From: Litoditis marina
Lineage: Eukaryota; Nematoda; Chromadorea; Rhabditida; Rhabditidae
Assembly: GCA_964036275.1 (NCBI GenBank)
Contig: OZ038435.1
Location: forward strand, 33,607,728-33,671,727
Reading direction: 5' to 3'
Length of the DNA stretch: 64,000 bases
The first letter of the stretch is position 1, and every line of letters starts with the position of its first letter. The translations under genes and the position numbers were made by a program. Shown here one piece after another: positions 11,301 through 23,044 of the stretch. The notes under the pieces are model-generated. The model worked only from the letters and a program-made list of their open reading frames with translations, was not told the DNA's origin and did not search any database.

Positions 11301-12984
11301 AGCTCTAGTTTGAAAAGAACCTTATGATCGGGTGCAGACTTATAAAATCATTACTTTATATAACTATAAAAACCGGTCAGACCTCGTTTCACCTTTGTTA
11401 TAACCACTTAAGCACCGACTAGATACCGCCTTTTCTACTTTTGCGATTTCTTTTTCGAGTTCCACCAATGTTTTGACTTGTATTTTTGTACCTTTTTGGA
11501 TCACATATTCCAATGAGTTCTTTGAAGACTGACCCGCTTGATGAAACCTCTTTTTTCCAACAGATTCCGTTCTTCGAAAGATACTCCTCCACGACTTAGA
11601 TACATGGCGAACTTGAGATGCGTACATGGTAAACTCGTGTACACATAGCACGCTCTCTGAAATAGTTTTGTTTCTGATGAATCAGCTTACTGTCGATTTT
11701 TCTAGCACAGTCCCGAATTCTCGGAAATCCTAGAAAGAAACAGAAACTTTGAGATTGGAATTGGTAAAAAATCGGAAAAGCTCGCGATTCTAGCTCAGTC
11801 TTACACGTACCATTTCGCTTTTCGCGGATCAGAACAAAATCCCGCGTGAGAAACGATGTTCATGAGAAGAGATCGACGTCATTATAAATATTCCGATCAT
11901 CGGTATCCCCAACTTACTGAAGTGGTCGAGGCTTGAATCATTGGAGTTGTAATTTGTAATAAATCACAAAACAAACTACCTTCTTCTTGTCATACAAACT
12001 CCGATAGGCCAATCCCTCACATTTCGAGCGATCCGATTTGACTGAAACGCAGTTTTTACCACACAATGAACGTCTCATCTTCAAGAGTGTCTGTTGTGAA
12101 CTCATTCGGTTGTTATTCTTCATATTCAATGCTTGGCACGCCTTAGAGCTCTGGCACTACTTCAACTTCTGCTCACAAGTGACATTACTGGGTTGCGGTA
12201 TTATTTGGTGAACACATTGAGTCACAAGTGTCACGTGTGCAACGTGACCAATATTTCGCAGTACGTTAATACCTCCGAGATGACGCGGTGTTATTCCACT
12301 AAGTGATGATATGCCAACGCCAAACACGGCACTCCACGTGAGAATCTGCAAGGACTCTGATGAGCAACTGAAATGTCATTCAAAATTCGTCTTTTTCAAA
12401 AATCGCATTACTCAGACAACTTCCAGCCGATAAGGCCAGCTAATTTTGTAGCGGCCTCGACGAGAGAGAGTGTGAAGGTCATAGAGTCGCAGGCTGTGTC
12501 TGCGCTATTATTTCCTTGCAAGCTTTTAGCTGTCACTTTTCTGCGATTGGCCAGCTACGAAAGTGAGAGAGCATGCAGGTCAATGAGACCGCTGACAGGC
12601 TAAGACACTCTGTGTCTCTTATGCATCATCAGATGGCCCGAGTAGAGGAATGTAGCCCACAAATCATCACCTTGAATCAGACTGAGGGGGATTCGAACCG
12701 CTTTGTTCAATTCCATCATGTTAGATTATTTGTAAACTTATTTATTTGGTCTTCTAGATAACTTAGCTACAGTAGACGGCAACCAAGATGGGCGCGTACT
12801 GTATACACGGTTTTCTGCTGTGAGATACAGTAAACAGTTTCTATGTGGTTCTCGATGATTTCTGCTCGATTTCATCCCTTTTCAGGAGAACATTTCACCC
12901 TGGTTGAGAGAGAGAGAGGCGTAAAAAAATCGCAGAATTTCAATTCAATTCAAAAGAGAAGAAACTCACGTTGACCCAGAACAT
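3981..12984 (-). CDS. C-type-lectin-like gene A with PAN-like and Thr-rich regions; one exon not found
   Basis: Minus-strand model, exons in order: 12970-12984, 12273-12345, 11980-12041, 11534-11656, 10328-10361, 9590-9655, 9232-9324, 8699-8830, 8074-8176, 7636-7704, 7147-7288, 6680-6732, 6029-6108, 5481-5567, 4849-4917, 4431-4486, 3981-4090. A signal peptide (MFWVNILTWSAVFGVGIS) leads into a Cys module (SDRSKCEGLAYRSLYD, ACYVYTSLPC) resembling PAN/apple domains. A C-type-lectin-like domain follows, with TWKDAWNTC, YWLGLSTIHGNW and WPGICYRP. Next come a Thr-rich linker and a C-terminal module ending GDNFYPGSAHE...VCWIWQ-stop. It is a paralogue of the gene at 29133-42035, with identical phases. 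The counterpart of B's exon 30673-30754 was not found between 4918 and 5480. Joining 5481-5567 directly to 4849-4917 would shift frame to an early stop. The gene therefore has a diverged exon I missed, or encodes a shorter C-terminus, or is decaying. Extracellular pathogen or glycan recognition is family inference only. Confidence 0.7.
4849..4917 (-). CDS. Gene A exon bounded by a GC-AG intron
   Basis: This exon encodes HFTTFITGVTGWHNRGYFYC. Its 5' splice site reads CCAAG|GCAAGT. No GT donor keeps the frame into the next exon (4431-4486, SQGYCGANFELVE), whereas the GC donor does. The same GC donor occurs in gene B at 30249. GC-AG introns are a known minor class in nematodes. Confidence 0.55.
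5694..5873. repeat. ATGAG-family dispersed repeat
   Basis: Member of the family marked by TCTCATGAG, GTTCATAAG and a terminal GGATTGCTACCG. It sits in an intron of lectin-like gene A. Confidence 0.5.
5896..6024 (+). mobile_element. MITE-like element, TTAGTCAATTGCACAG family
   Basis: About 130 bp running from TTAGTCAATGGCACAGTCAC through AACATGTTCAACACAGCAGA to CAATTTACTTCTAGTATA. The two ends form an imperfect inverted repeat (TATACTGTTAGTCAATTG against TATACTAGAAGTAAATTG). Further copies are at 13556-13692 (reverse), 14236-14322, 24968-25031, 28908-28998 and 43142-43277. It directly abuts the exon at 6029-6108. Confidence 0.65.
6378..6570 (-). mobile_element. Short dispersed element (pair with 24150-24346)
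   Basis: About 190 bp, matching 24150-24346 in the opposite orientation across nearly all its length (TCGCCATTTTCCCCATAAAG ... CACCGTACCATCGAT). It lies in an intron of lectin-like gene A. No ORF was recognised. Confidence 0.65.
7147..7288 (-). CDS. Thr-rich linker exon of lectin-like gene A
   Basis: The exon reads as 47 residues, mostly Thr, with KP, RK and PRP interruptions (PTTKPTTTTPRPTTKS at its end). Such Thr/Pro stretches are typical mucin-like, O-glycosylated linkers in nematode C-type lectins. The codons are mixed ACT/ACC/ACA. Gene B has two exons here and a much longer tract. Confidence 0.75.
8264..8356. repeat. (CT)n microsatellite
   Basis: Long CT dinucleotide run with a C-rich stretch before it and a G-run after it at 8382-8392. 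It lies in an intron of lectin-like gene A. Confidence 0.9.
8486..8613. mobile_element. Hairpin MITE, GAGAGACGCAG family
   Basis: Inverted-repeat element with CCAATTAGCAGACTACTCTT at one end, CAGAGAGACGCAGATGT in the middle, and a complementary ACCTACATGCTCTCTCGCG arm. Similar copies lie at 12411-12610, 35735-35882, 36046-36200 and 41405-41525, and fragments at 7905-7960 and 34330-34385. Confidence 0.6.
10152..10236 (-). mobile_element. tRNA-derived SINE-like piece
   Basis: On the minus strand it reads GGCCGAGTGGTCGACTGG (box A-like), then GGTTCGATCCC (box B). GCCGAGT and ACTCGGC could pair, but the T-arm does not pair properly, so I do not call a functional tRNA. It lies between lectin-like A exons. 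Confidence 0.5.
10740..11180. repeat. Local duplication interrupted by a terminal-inverted-repeat element
   Basis: The segment CTCGTCGTCTGAC...CTAGATTTGTTGCAATACA occurs at 10735-10800 and again at 11092-11150. Between them, 10815-11007 is bounded by inverted repeats (GGGGGCAGAAAAGAAAGCT and AGCTTTCTTTTCTGCCCCC). A third, reversed piece of the flanking repeat is at about 61845-61905. Confidence 0.65.
12411..12610. mobile_element. Hairpin MITE, GAGAGACGCAG family
   Basis: Two arms (CCGATAAGGCCAGCTAATTT near the left, GCGATTGGCCAGCTACGAAA near the right) flank AGAGTCGCAGGCTGTGTCTG. It lies in intron 1 of lectin-like gene A. Confidence 0.5.
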
Positions 12985-13160
12985 GTCGAGACAAGTATAA
13001 ATATCTGCTTCTCATTTAAATATGCTTTCTTGGCCATAAAAATACAGAAGTGTGGGAATACAGTGGCAAAATTAGCATTGTACATCAATTTATGCGAATT
13101 TCGGCGGGTGAAATGTTAGCAAACAATGTAACAAAAAAATATTATCAATGCATCTTTGTT
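12985..13160 (-). promoter_or_regulatory. 5' flank of lectin-like gene A, conserved with gene B
   Basis: The roughly 175 bp upstream of the predicted ATG are nearly identical to 42036-42205 upstream of gene B, including CATTTAAATATGCTTTCTTG, AATTAGCATTGTACATCAAT and GGCGGGTGAAATGTTAGC. Conservation of an apparently non-coding stretch shows that the duplication carried the 5' region and suggests a shared promoter. Confidence 0.5.
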
Positions 13161-14754
13161 AGAGTTCGATAGAACTCATCAAACTCAATAATACATACTT
13201 AGTTAGGCTGGAGCAACAATCAATATAACCTGTACTTTGAAAATAAATTGATGAATACTATGAAATCGTTGGAATGCACAATTGATATCATACGAGCACA
13301 TATAGTCCGTTTCCCCGATCGATGTCCTTCTACAGTAATCCGTCAGATATTTAGAAGGGTTTTTCTAATGAATGTTTCATTATTTTGGTTTCAAACTTCT
13401 AGACTTTGTAGAAGTAAACATGCAGAAGATACTACCAAAAATTGGAGAGAATCCAGAAAAGCCAGTATACCAAACTTTGACCTAAAAGTTTGATCAGATT
13501 ACTGTAGAGGGTTATGAGTGGGTGAAACAAACTATACCCAACACGTTCATTATACTACACTAGAAGTAAACTGAATATTCACGTGAAGTTAGTATTCTAA
13601 TGAGGCATCGTGTTATTTGTCATTGCACCTTCATGAATTCTGCGGTGTTTAACATGTTTCACGTGACTGTGCAATGGACTTACAGTAGACATAACTAAGG
13701 GAGCAACTGCTATCAAAATGTTTCAGAAGGACATATTGGAATCGAAGGAAATTGATCGAACAAATCGAGAAGTTCAAGAATTTTTCCCCAGGCGGTTTAT
13801 TACAGCTGCTTTCCTAAAGTTGACTATCAAATGAGTTTGCCTACCTATCAGAATAGGTGCCAGAAGTTGGGAATGCAAAGTTTAGCTCTCAGATGAGTTA
13901 TTCTAGATCTTGTGCTCGCTTTTGAACTCAGCGAAGGCGAGTGTATTCTGAGGTTCAAACCTTTTTTTTCGCCATCGATTACACAATGTTAGAAGAGGTA
14001 GTCACTGTTTCTACGTAGAAATTACGAAAGTCAATAGTCGTTATTATACTCTTTCTTTACGGACTACGAGATATTTCAATATGATGTCTTCACATAGTTC
14101 AACAATTTTGAAAGCAAAGTCATCAGAATTATTCATGAATCGTTTACTGGAAACTGATATATGTAAGGTTCGCAAACTTCCTTGTAAGTTTTGATTAGCA
14201 ATTTAATGTAACTCACTACTTATTTAGCAACTTGGTATACTGTTAGTCAATTGCACAGTCACGAGAAACATGTTAAACGCAGCAGAATTCAGGAACGTGC
14301 AATGACTGTGTGCGTTAGTCTCATTTTTGCCAACCACGGTGAACGGTTCCACATAGTTCGTCAACGTTTGCTCATGTTGAGACCTTCAGACATAGATTTT
14401 TGAGATGAATCTAGTTTTTTCTATATAGTTAGAAACCAAATTTATCTATCTCGAGGGTTTTCATGTAATTTCGCCACCGTCCAGGGGAAAATATCGATGA
14501 AGAAAATCAACATCTTTCTTCTACCCCTTTTTTTCTTTAATGAAGTTTGCGTTTTCCAACAGGGCAGGATTTTCATGTCCACTCTGCTTCCACCCAAAAG
14601 TCTAACAGGAATCTAACAGGTTCTCGTTTTCACGCGTTCTAACGGGTTTTCACTGGTTTTCACGGGTTTCTAACTCGAAGGACGTGTAACCGGGTGGGGA
14701 GAGAGTCTGCCAGAGGGCCATTGCTAGTCTGTCGGGCTTCTGAGGTGGTCGAAT
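13161..14754. other. Intergenic region between gene A and the kinase, with two repeat copies
   Basis: Contains two copies of the TTAGTCAATTGCACAG element, at 13556-13692 (reverse) and 14236-14322 (partial). No exon was recognised. The last 100 bp before 14755 would hold the kinase promoter or trans-splice site. Confidence 0.5.
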
Positions 14755-17700
14755 ATGGATCAGGAGGAACAAAAGTCGAAGCAGTCGATGATGGAGCGAG
14801 AAGAACCGAGATCAAAGCAGTCCACCAAGGACGACAAAATCTTCACCAAAGAGGATGAGAAGGTAATTCTTTGTTGATCTGTGGCTCAAACTCAATATCC
14901 TCCTGCAATTTGTTTTGCTATTTGCTAGTGGGTAGCGTAAATAGACAGTTTTGCTTTTTTCCAATGGTGAAAACCCAATGCATAGAAATTAGTTTTTCTC
15001 AAACATACGAATGATACAAATCTTACTTTTCGTTTCCCTAACTTCTATTTTTCCAGTTACTCCGCAGTCTGGAGTCCTACCACGGCTTTCTTCCGCGTGA
15101 AGACCTCAGTGCCCTGCTGAAGAACGACGGCGACTATTTGGTCAGAATCAGCGAGGTACTGTGACTGGACCACTGGTACAACCCCATTCCCCACTTTTAC
15201 AGTATAACAAAGGCAAGCCAGAATGAGATATGCAATTCAGTGTTACCCAAATGCAAAGTTATTATGTTTCCAAATCACCCATCCGTGCCATCAAACTGTT
15301 TCTTTGTTTCTTTCTATCTGTTCTTATTTTCAATGTTTTCAGGTGGACAAGGACGCGACCACTATCCGCCGCGAGATAATTCTCTCCGTTTATTCCGGAT
15401 CGGAAGGAATGGAACCACTCTCAGTGGAAGGGGATAGAGCAAAACAGAAATTGAAGGTTTGTTCAGTTCTAGCCAATTCCAATAGTATTATTCGTGGATC
15501 TATCATGAAAATGTGGGGGTATATAGTAAATGTCGAAGTTGATATCTGACCGCCACCTCTCTCTTCTCTTGTTTGTCTGGACAGTGGATCAGTGGATCAG
15601 TGCAGTGGGGGAGGGAGATCGAACTACAGTTTTCCCCACAAATATTAAACAAAACCTAGTCGTGCTCATTTCGACATAAACCATAATACATTCAATAGTA
15701 CTCTCAATGTTGATTCATAAAATTAGGCCAATTGCATTTGCAACCAGGTTGCATGTTACCTAAACATAGGATTTCAAATTTTTCGGCCATTCTGAGCGAA
15801 CCGTCACGATTATTACTATTGCAGCTGCGCAACATCATCATCAAACGATCGAACTCGAAGTATCTCGTTGAGCCGGCGAAGGATTTCGACACACTGAAAG
15901 AACTTCTGGACTTCTACAAGACAAATGCGGGAACTGTTAACCACGTTTGTTTCTATTTTGTACCCTCATCCTTTCAATGTCTCTTTCTTTCTTTCCGTTT
16001 TTTCCTCTTTTTCCGTTTTCCTCTTCTTGTTTTCCTCTCTTTCTCTGTCTTCTTTTCTCCGCTTCTTTCTGACTTTTCATCTTTTTTCTTCGTCTCCTTC
16101 TCTATTGCAGTTTGTCTACTGTTCTTCACCATGATTTAATTTCAGTACAAGTTCCAACTTACCAATCCGGTGCCCCTGAGAAGCTGGGAGTTCCTTCATT
16201 CCGATGTTCACCTCGGTGAAATTCTCGGAGAAGGCGCCTTCGGTGAAGTCAGGGCCGGCACTCTTCGCAGAAAGGGAAAATCTATGGACGTGGCTATCAA
16301 ACTGGTCGGTTTTGTAGTTTGCTCGTGTACAACAGAACTATCGGTACAGAAACGTTCTCGGGCAGTCCTCGGAATTTTTCAGTTTCGGAAAAAACTGTTT
16401 TGCGGGGTTACCGGGAACATCAAAATTAGACCCTTTTTATTGCTATAACTATGGAATGCCACTTCATGGAAAGTTTCAAGGTCCTCTTGAACATGATACA
16501 CATGCTAAACCTAGATCCGAGAAATCTGAAACTAAATGTGGATGAATAACTTCCTGTGAAGTCACTTCCTCATTATCGATTACTGGTTATTGATTATTTG
16601 TGTTTGCAGATGAAGGGTTCCGCGATGGGCAACGATTTGTCGAAGGCGAAGATCAAGGAAATGATGAAGGAGGCCCGTCTGATGCGCAACTTCAAACACA
16701 GGAATGTCGTCCGCATCTACGGGATAGGCGTACAGGAACAACCGCTGTACATCATTCTCGAGCTGGTCAAAGGTGTCTAAAAATAATAATATAATATATA
16801 TGGAGGGAGGGAGGGAGGAAGGAAGGGTTGTAGTGGAGTGTGAAACATCGTTGTAGTTTGATCTGTGATTTGGTAGTTCTTCTGATCTGATTGTTATAGG
16901 GAATGTAGTCTGATCAGCAAAAACATCTGTACTTTGTTAATGTGAGAGTTCAAGAAACTGGCTTCTGAAAATAAGGCTCATGAAGTGGCCGAATCAGTGG
17001 CCCTAGTAGTTTTATCTTTATTCACACAGTAACAAACGTATTTAGACCAGAGAGGGACTGGATCAAACTACAAACACAGTGACAGTGTGGCACATCGTAC
17101 AGGCCTGCTTCAGAGAGAGCGAGACCTATACCTTAACGACCAGCTATTGTTTATTTCCAGGCGGTGCACTGAACTCGTACCTGAAGACGAACGCTGGTCA
17201 CGTTCGACTGAAGGAAAAGTTGGACATGTGCCATCAGGCAGCTCTCGGGGTCAACTTCCTGCACAGACATCAGTGCATTCACCGCGATCTGGCTGCAAGA
17301 AACTGTCTGTACTCACAGGACAAAGTGGTAGGTGAAATGAAACAAGTCAAACGACGGTATTTGTCAATAGTCTTGTGTGAGACGGTCGAAAGCCGTTTGT
17401 TTTTGACTGTTTCGTTTCATGCTGAAACATTTCGAGTTCATTAGATTGCGTCTCGCACCTTTTTTTTACATCATTATCACACTTTTACAGTATGCTGTTG
17501 CTTTTCTTGTGTGAATCACCATAGCGAGTGACAAAATCGCACATGTGGTCTGACCGGCCTTCACCGCGTATTTCTCGCATAACGACTCAAGTACGATAGA
17601 ATCCGGCTCGCAAAACTTCAGTTTACAGCTAGGGTATAGTTAACGAGTCTATAGAGTACCCCCAACACGATATTTATAAATATGCAAAAGGAATCTATAT

Positions 17701-20700
17701 ATTGTATTTTCAGGTGAAGATCAGTGACTTTGGCTTGTCTCGTCTGGGAACGGTTTACGCCATCAAGACCGCCATCAAACTCCCTATCAAGTGGCTGGCT
17801 CCAGAAACCATCCAGACACTCACCTTCTCCCTCAAGACCGACGTGTTCAGGTAACCGGTATTCTGCAAACCCAACCTTTTTAATAACATTTTTGGTTACC
17901 TAGAGTAAGAAATGTGAATAGATTAATAAGAAACTAACAAACATCACTAGAATTCCATCATTTTATCATCAATTTTGTTTTGATGATAACTACATGGCAG
18001 TTTTCATTTCATTTCTCGAGCATTTTCCTCATGACTGCATAGTCTTGTTCATTCCCGCTCAGAGTTCTACAGTATGAATAACAAACTTTCGGGTCGTTTT
18101 AATACGTAAACTTCATACAAAAAAGTTATGGTTTCTGCATTCCCTTTCGCATCGCAATATCTTGGAGAACATTTTTATTAGAAGTTTATTAGAAGTAATT
18201 AGTTATTTTTATTAGTCCTGGTAGAAATGATGCCGATTATAATCGCGCGCAGCGCGAAGCGCTGTGCGAGATTTGTCTTTGGTCCGGCTAATGCGCGCCT
18301 CCGTTTTTTTAGTTTTTCCATAAAAAGGCCGAAATTTGCAAAACAGAACTTTTACAAACTGGGGAAGTTTCTACAGCATATTTGCACAGGGAAAATTCCC
18401 AGTTTAAGGGTTTCTACTGAATCGATTTCGTTGAAAATTGTGGAAGACATGTGATACCTACTCAAACCCTCGCGGACCAAAAAAAAATTAGGAAAAAATT
18501 GTTTTTGTCAAAGTTATAGACGTTTTCGGAGTGTGTAATCGTGATAAGGGAAAATTCCCAGTTTAAGGGTTTCTACTGAATCGATTTTGTTGAAAATTGT
18601 GGAAGACATGTGATACCTACTCAAACCCTGGCGGACCAAAAAAAAATGGCAAAAAAATTGTTTTAATCAAAGTTATAGACATTTTTCGAAAAGTGTCTGC
18701 GTCTCTCCATTCAGCACGCTCTCTCACTCTCTCTGTCCGGTCGATAACTCAAACTGTACTGTAACGTAGAGAAACAATTACCGATTTGCTTGAAAATTGA
18801 AATATGATGCCAACGTGCAATTTGTTTGAATATGAAGTATTGTATTTCTGACGTCCTTCGGGATTCTGGAGACCAGATGACGTCATTTTTGAAAAGTGCA
18901 AAGTTGACGTCACATATATTTTCAAATGATGGTAATATCTTAGAAAGGGTCAACTAACGGTGAAACTCAATCTAAGAGTGACGTATTCTGGGATTCTGGA
19001 GACCAGATGACGTCATTTTTGAAAAGTACAAAGTTGACGTCAGATATATTTTCAAATGGTGAAAATATCTTAAAAATGGTATATTAACGATGAAACTTTG
19101 TCTAAATATGACGTATTCTGGAATTCTGAAGGCCAGATGACGTCAACTTTTAAAAAAATTGACGTGAAATATATTTTCAAATGCTAAAAATATCTAATAA
19201 ATGGTATATTAACGATGAAACTTTGTCTAAATATCACGTATTCTGGAATTCAGAAGGCCAGATGACGTCAACTTTTGAAAAAATTGACGTGAAATATATT
19301 TTCAAATGCTGAAAATATCTTAAAAATGGTATATTAACGATGAAACTTTGTCTAAATATCACGTATTCTGGAATTCAGAAGGCCAGATGACGTCAACTTT
19401 TGAAAAAATTGACGTGAAATATATTTTCAAATGCTGAAAATATCTTAAAAATGGTATATTAACGATGAAACTTTGTCTAAATATGACGTATTCTGGGATT
19501 CCGAAGGGCAGACGAAGTAAGTTTTTAGAACTGCAATGTTGACGTCATATTTTTTCGAATGATGGTAATTCTTGACAAGTGGTTCATTGAGAAAACAATT
19601 TTATCTGCACCGTACAGATCAAACTACATACCTACGGCATGTATACAAAAAGAGAAAAATTCATGAAAAAGTGGGGGCCCAACGACTGTGAGATTTGTCT
19701 TCTGCTGTGTGCCCCTTAGACAGCTACTCTCAAATGGAGCAGCTACTGCTACAAAAACCGAAAAATAATAATATACTCAAGTGTAACTGTTCATCACAAA
19801 CATACAAAAGTCGTAAAATATTTTTCAAACCTGTAAACTAGAATCTACAAATCACAGATGTTAACTCAACGTAGTCCATTGTAAATTTTCTGGTGTTGCG
19901 GACAAAGGTTTGTAGTTTTTTGTCGTTACTTCAACTATAAGTGCTACGCTTGTCATATTATTCAACAGTTGTTCTCTCTTTCGCAGCTGTGATTTGTAGA
20001 TTCTAGTTTACAGGTTTGAAAAATATTTTACGACTTTTGTATGTTTGTGATGAACAGTTACACTTGAGTATATTATTATTTTTCGGTTTTTGTAGCAGTA
20101 GCTGCTCCATTTGAGAGTAGCTGTCTAAGGGGCACACAGCAGAAGACAAATCTCACAGTCGTTGGGCCCCCACTTTTTCATGAATTAGAGTTTATTTCAG
20201 CTATGGTGTGATGTTGTACGAAATATTTGCCGATGGAGGAGAGCCGTGGGACGACTTCACTAACGCCGAAGTCAAGAAAGCGGTTCGTACACTCCGTTTC
20301 TCCCAATTTCTCTTTCGAACTTTCCAACTTCTTCACTTAGAAATCCATTTCTTATCTGTATCAGAAAGTCCATTTCACGTGTTGATTTCATTTTTTTCCA
20401 CCTTTTTCATCATTCTTCCGTGTCTCTAACTACGACTAAGGAATGGCAGGATTTAACTGTATAAACCCGTTTTATTTTTATTTTTTTCCGTGAGATCCCT
20501 GTAATTTTATTGGTTGTAGGTGGTCGAAGGAAAGACTCTGTCGCTCTCGGAAGAGGCTCCCGAGAAGCTGCGCACCTTCTTGCGAGAACACGTGTTCTGC
20601 AAGGACCCCAACGAGAGAGCCACGATGACAGAGGTTGTTCCATTTTTCATTTACTCTCTCATTCTTCCTTTTTCATTGTTTATTTCATTCTTGGCTCTTT

Positions 20701-22723
20701 GAAAGTATTTCGCGACTAAATCATCAAAGTCATCTATTTTCCTGTTAAACTGCCAACCCTAAAAAATGCGTAATTATTATACTTTCTCCGTGATAGAATG
20801 TGATAATTTATCCATAATGCTCGAAAATTGTTTGAATCCAAAATGTTCAGTGTGCAAAATCAAAAGTTCAAAATGAATTCTAATGTTCCCAAAACATGTT
20901 TTCCAGGTGGTAGCCTTTTTCGAGCTGAACTTGGATATCCATCACTCCAAGTCGGACGACCACAACACCAACACCGTTTCCACCAAGAGATCCTCGGGCT
21001 CAAAATCGACTATGAATTCGGTCATGGTCAGTTGGTTGGAGAATGGCAGAATGGAAAGCTAGTTTAGTTACCCCGGTGTACCTAAACAGAACTGTGCGCA
21101 CGACCAAACAGACAACATGTCAACCGTGTGCAAACTAGATCTGCTAGTCTGCAAAAAAATTGTAAATAACTGTTTCTCTTGAGTAACCCTTAGGAACCTT
21201 CCTTTCTGTTCCCCTTTGATGGAGAACATGGTTATTAATTTGATGAAGATTGGTTTTACGACGGAAAAAAAGATGAAAGAATTGGGAATTTCAACTTTGT
21301 AACTTTGTATCCATCTCACCTTTTGTTTTTCGAGAAAGATGAATGTTATTTACGATAACCTTGGTATATAGTTTATTCATATAGTCTTTTTCATTCCTAC
21401 TGAGACTGCTACAGTAGGATTCCAAAACTTCCAAGCCGTTTTTCTCACTTACTTTCGATCAGAGAAGTTGAGGATTTTTGCACCTCATTCTAGTACTCAG
21501 AGACAGTAAGTATACGAGTTGATTTTTGATGAACTAAGTTTTCAGCTTCACAATAGCCTTCGGAAATTTTGTAAGGTTACTGTAGGAGTCTCAGTAGGAA
21601 TGGTGTGAACTATATAGGCAGTGACTAATTCTGGGTTGTAGTTCATTCTTGAAACGCGCTCTAGCTCTCTTCCGGTCACGAATTATGACCTGCAAAGAAC
21701 GGCGCCAAACTACAAACAGCGGGATAGGTGGCCTGTTTTGGAAAGAGCGGACCCTATACTATTGGTATTCTCTATTTTGACTGAGACCATTAAAGTAGGG
21801 ATGCCTCACTTCCAGGCCAGTTGATCGGGTGAAAACAGAAAAATAATTATAGGAAAGGAGGAATTTCGCAGTTGGTTCGCGCTTGAACACAATCATTTGG
21901 AAGTTGAATGTTGATAAAAAAATTATCGTTATCTTTTGCAGTCGTCGAAAATGGTTACAACTTCTCACATGTCGGAGATGGTTGGTTTTTGTTTTAATAT
22001 AATTGTTTATCTATATTATCAATCTTAGCCCAAACTTTTTGTCATATTTACCCAACGCCAAAGTCAGAAGAAGCAAGTTTTTGTTTTCAGATAACAACAC
22101 GATGACACAAGGATACTGTATGTTAGACAAGTAGTATATTACAGTTGTCATGCGCTGGAGTATACTTTTACGTCGCGACAGCTCTAATATCTTTGGAAAG
22201 TTAACAAATCATTCAAATTAGAGTTGAGAGCCGAGCTCTGCGTTGGGGACTGTTGTATAACCCCCCCCCCCCCCTCTTGTCGTCGGAGTAACTTGATGAA
22301 GGGGATTTGTACAATTGTGCAATTGTATAAAACTTTCCTCATAGATAAGATTCCAGAACTTATAACAGCAAACTAGTTTTATTCTTATTTTAATTTACAA
22401 AGCACATTTCCGAATTTAGCGTGAAGCTACCAGCGCAGTCGTGAAAGACAAATCTTTGAAGGAGAGATCTCAGAAAGGCTCCAAGCCGAAGAAGAGAAAG
22501 AAGGGATTGTGAGTTACTCATTTAATATTATGAAATTATGCTTCAACATAAAATTATACTGTCTAAGAGAAACAGCTGAACAACAGCATGAATTAATTTT
22601 TGTGCATGTCTGTGTTCACAAAAAAATTTCTTTTTTCGGGAATCGTTTGTTTCCCCTTTTTACTAGCAGAATAAGCAAGAGATGATCACGTAAAAACTTC
22701 ATTTCAGTCACCAGAAGGCCTGA
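14755..22723 (+). CDS. Cytoplasmic SH2-domain protein tyrosine kinase, Fer/SPE-8-like
   Basis: Fourteen-exon model: 14755-14862, 15057-15155, 15343-15456, 15825-15944, 16146-16304, 16610-16772, 17161-17327, 17714-17850, 20201-20282, 20520-20633, 20907-21026, 21942-21980, 22420-22508, 22708-22723 (508 aa). Residues about 41-145 form an SH2 domain (SYHGFLPREDLSALL, GDYLVRISE). Residues about 160-430 form a tyrosine kinase: LGEILGEGAFGEV (glycine loop), VAIK (ATP lysine), IHRDLAARN (catalytic loop), KISDFGLSR (metal binding) and KLPIKWLAPE. No F-BAR region precedes the SH2; the N-terminus is a short charged tail. This matches the nematode-expanded Fer-like group that includes SPE-8, several of which act in sperm. 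A sperm role here is inference. The C-terminus is Lys/Arg-rich (KPKKRKKG). The last junction could instead read straight to a stop at 22510. Confidence 0.9.
18241..20186 (+). mobile_element. Composite non-autonomous element: GC-rich head, 126-bp satellite, long hairpin
   Basis: Starts at ATCGCGCGCAGCGCGAAGCG and ends at CCCCACTTTTTCATGAAT. Inside are two tandem copies of a unit of about 155 bp (18390-18690), then about six copies of a 126-129 bp unit (GACGTATTCTGG...TTAACGATGAAACTTTG) to about 19560. Last come two inverted arms of about 210 bp (19657-19868 and 19975-20186) that can fold on each other. A related, shorter copy is at 37852-39229, with the same head and tail, which fixes the ends. 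It fills the kinase intron and stops 14 bp before the acceptor. Confidence 0.75.
18856..19560 (+). repeat. Tandem satellite, period about 126-129 bp
   Basis: Repeat starts (ATTCTGG) near 18865, 18985, 19114, 19240, 19367 and 19491. Each unit carries CCAGATGACGTCA, ATATATTTTCAAATG and GGTATATTAACGATGAAAC. The third to fifth units are the most alike, which suggests recent amplification. Confidence 0.85.
21379..21614 (+). mobile_element. MITE, TTCCTACTGAGACTCCTACAG family
   Basis: About 235 bp with terminal inverted repeats: TCATTCCTACTGAGACTGC on the left and GGAGTCTCAGTAGGAATGG on the right, flanked by TATA. Other copies are at 30401-30669, 44604-44838 (reverse) and 53137-53371. It sits in a kinase intron. 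Confidence 0.85.
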
Positions 22724-22980
22724 TTCGGAGTGAACAATTGACAACTGGCTCGACTCAACTTTCCTTTTGATTGTGATTTGATCTCCTTACCATGTAACAT
22801 CACATAACATGTCAGCGTATCTTTGGATAAATGAAATGTGAACTGACTGTTGTTTCTATCTGCCAAATCAGAACAAGTTATAGTTGTCGCCTAAAGGACG
22901 GCTGCGGTAATCTGTATAATTTACTTTGTGCTGTGTAAAAACACATATTTCTGGTTCGTCGACAACGTTGCTATACGCCC

Positions 22981-23044
22981 AGTTGGTGTGGTGGCTAGCG
23001 TCTGCTCTTACGAATTTTTCGGGCCCGGTTTGAGTCTTACACGA
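22981..23044 (+). mobile_element. tRNA-like SINE piece
   Basis: GTGTGGTGGCTAGCGTC resembles a box A and GGTTTGAGTC a box B, with spacing close to a tRNA. No full cloverleaf was found. Confidence 0.4.

Noticed and set aside
12157..12351. 64-residue minus-strand frame continuing past the 12273 donor
   Set aside because: The frame runs through a GGTATT donor. In gene B the equivalent frame stops early, and splicing at 12273 gives conserved phase with the next exon.
18241..20186. Helitron identity for the composite element
   Set aside because: No CTRR end with adjacent hairpin was found at the conserved boundary, and the other end shows no Helitron terminus, so I leave the class open.
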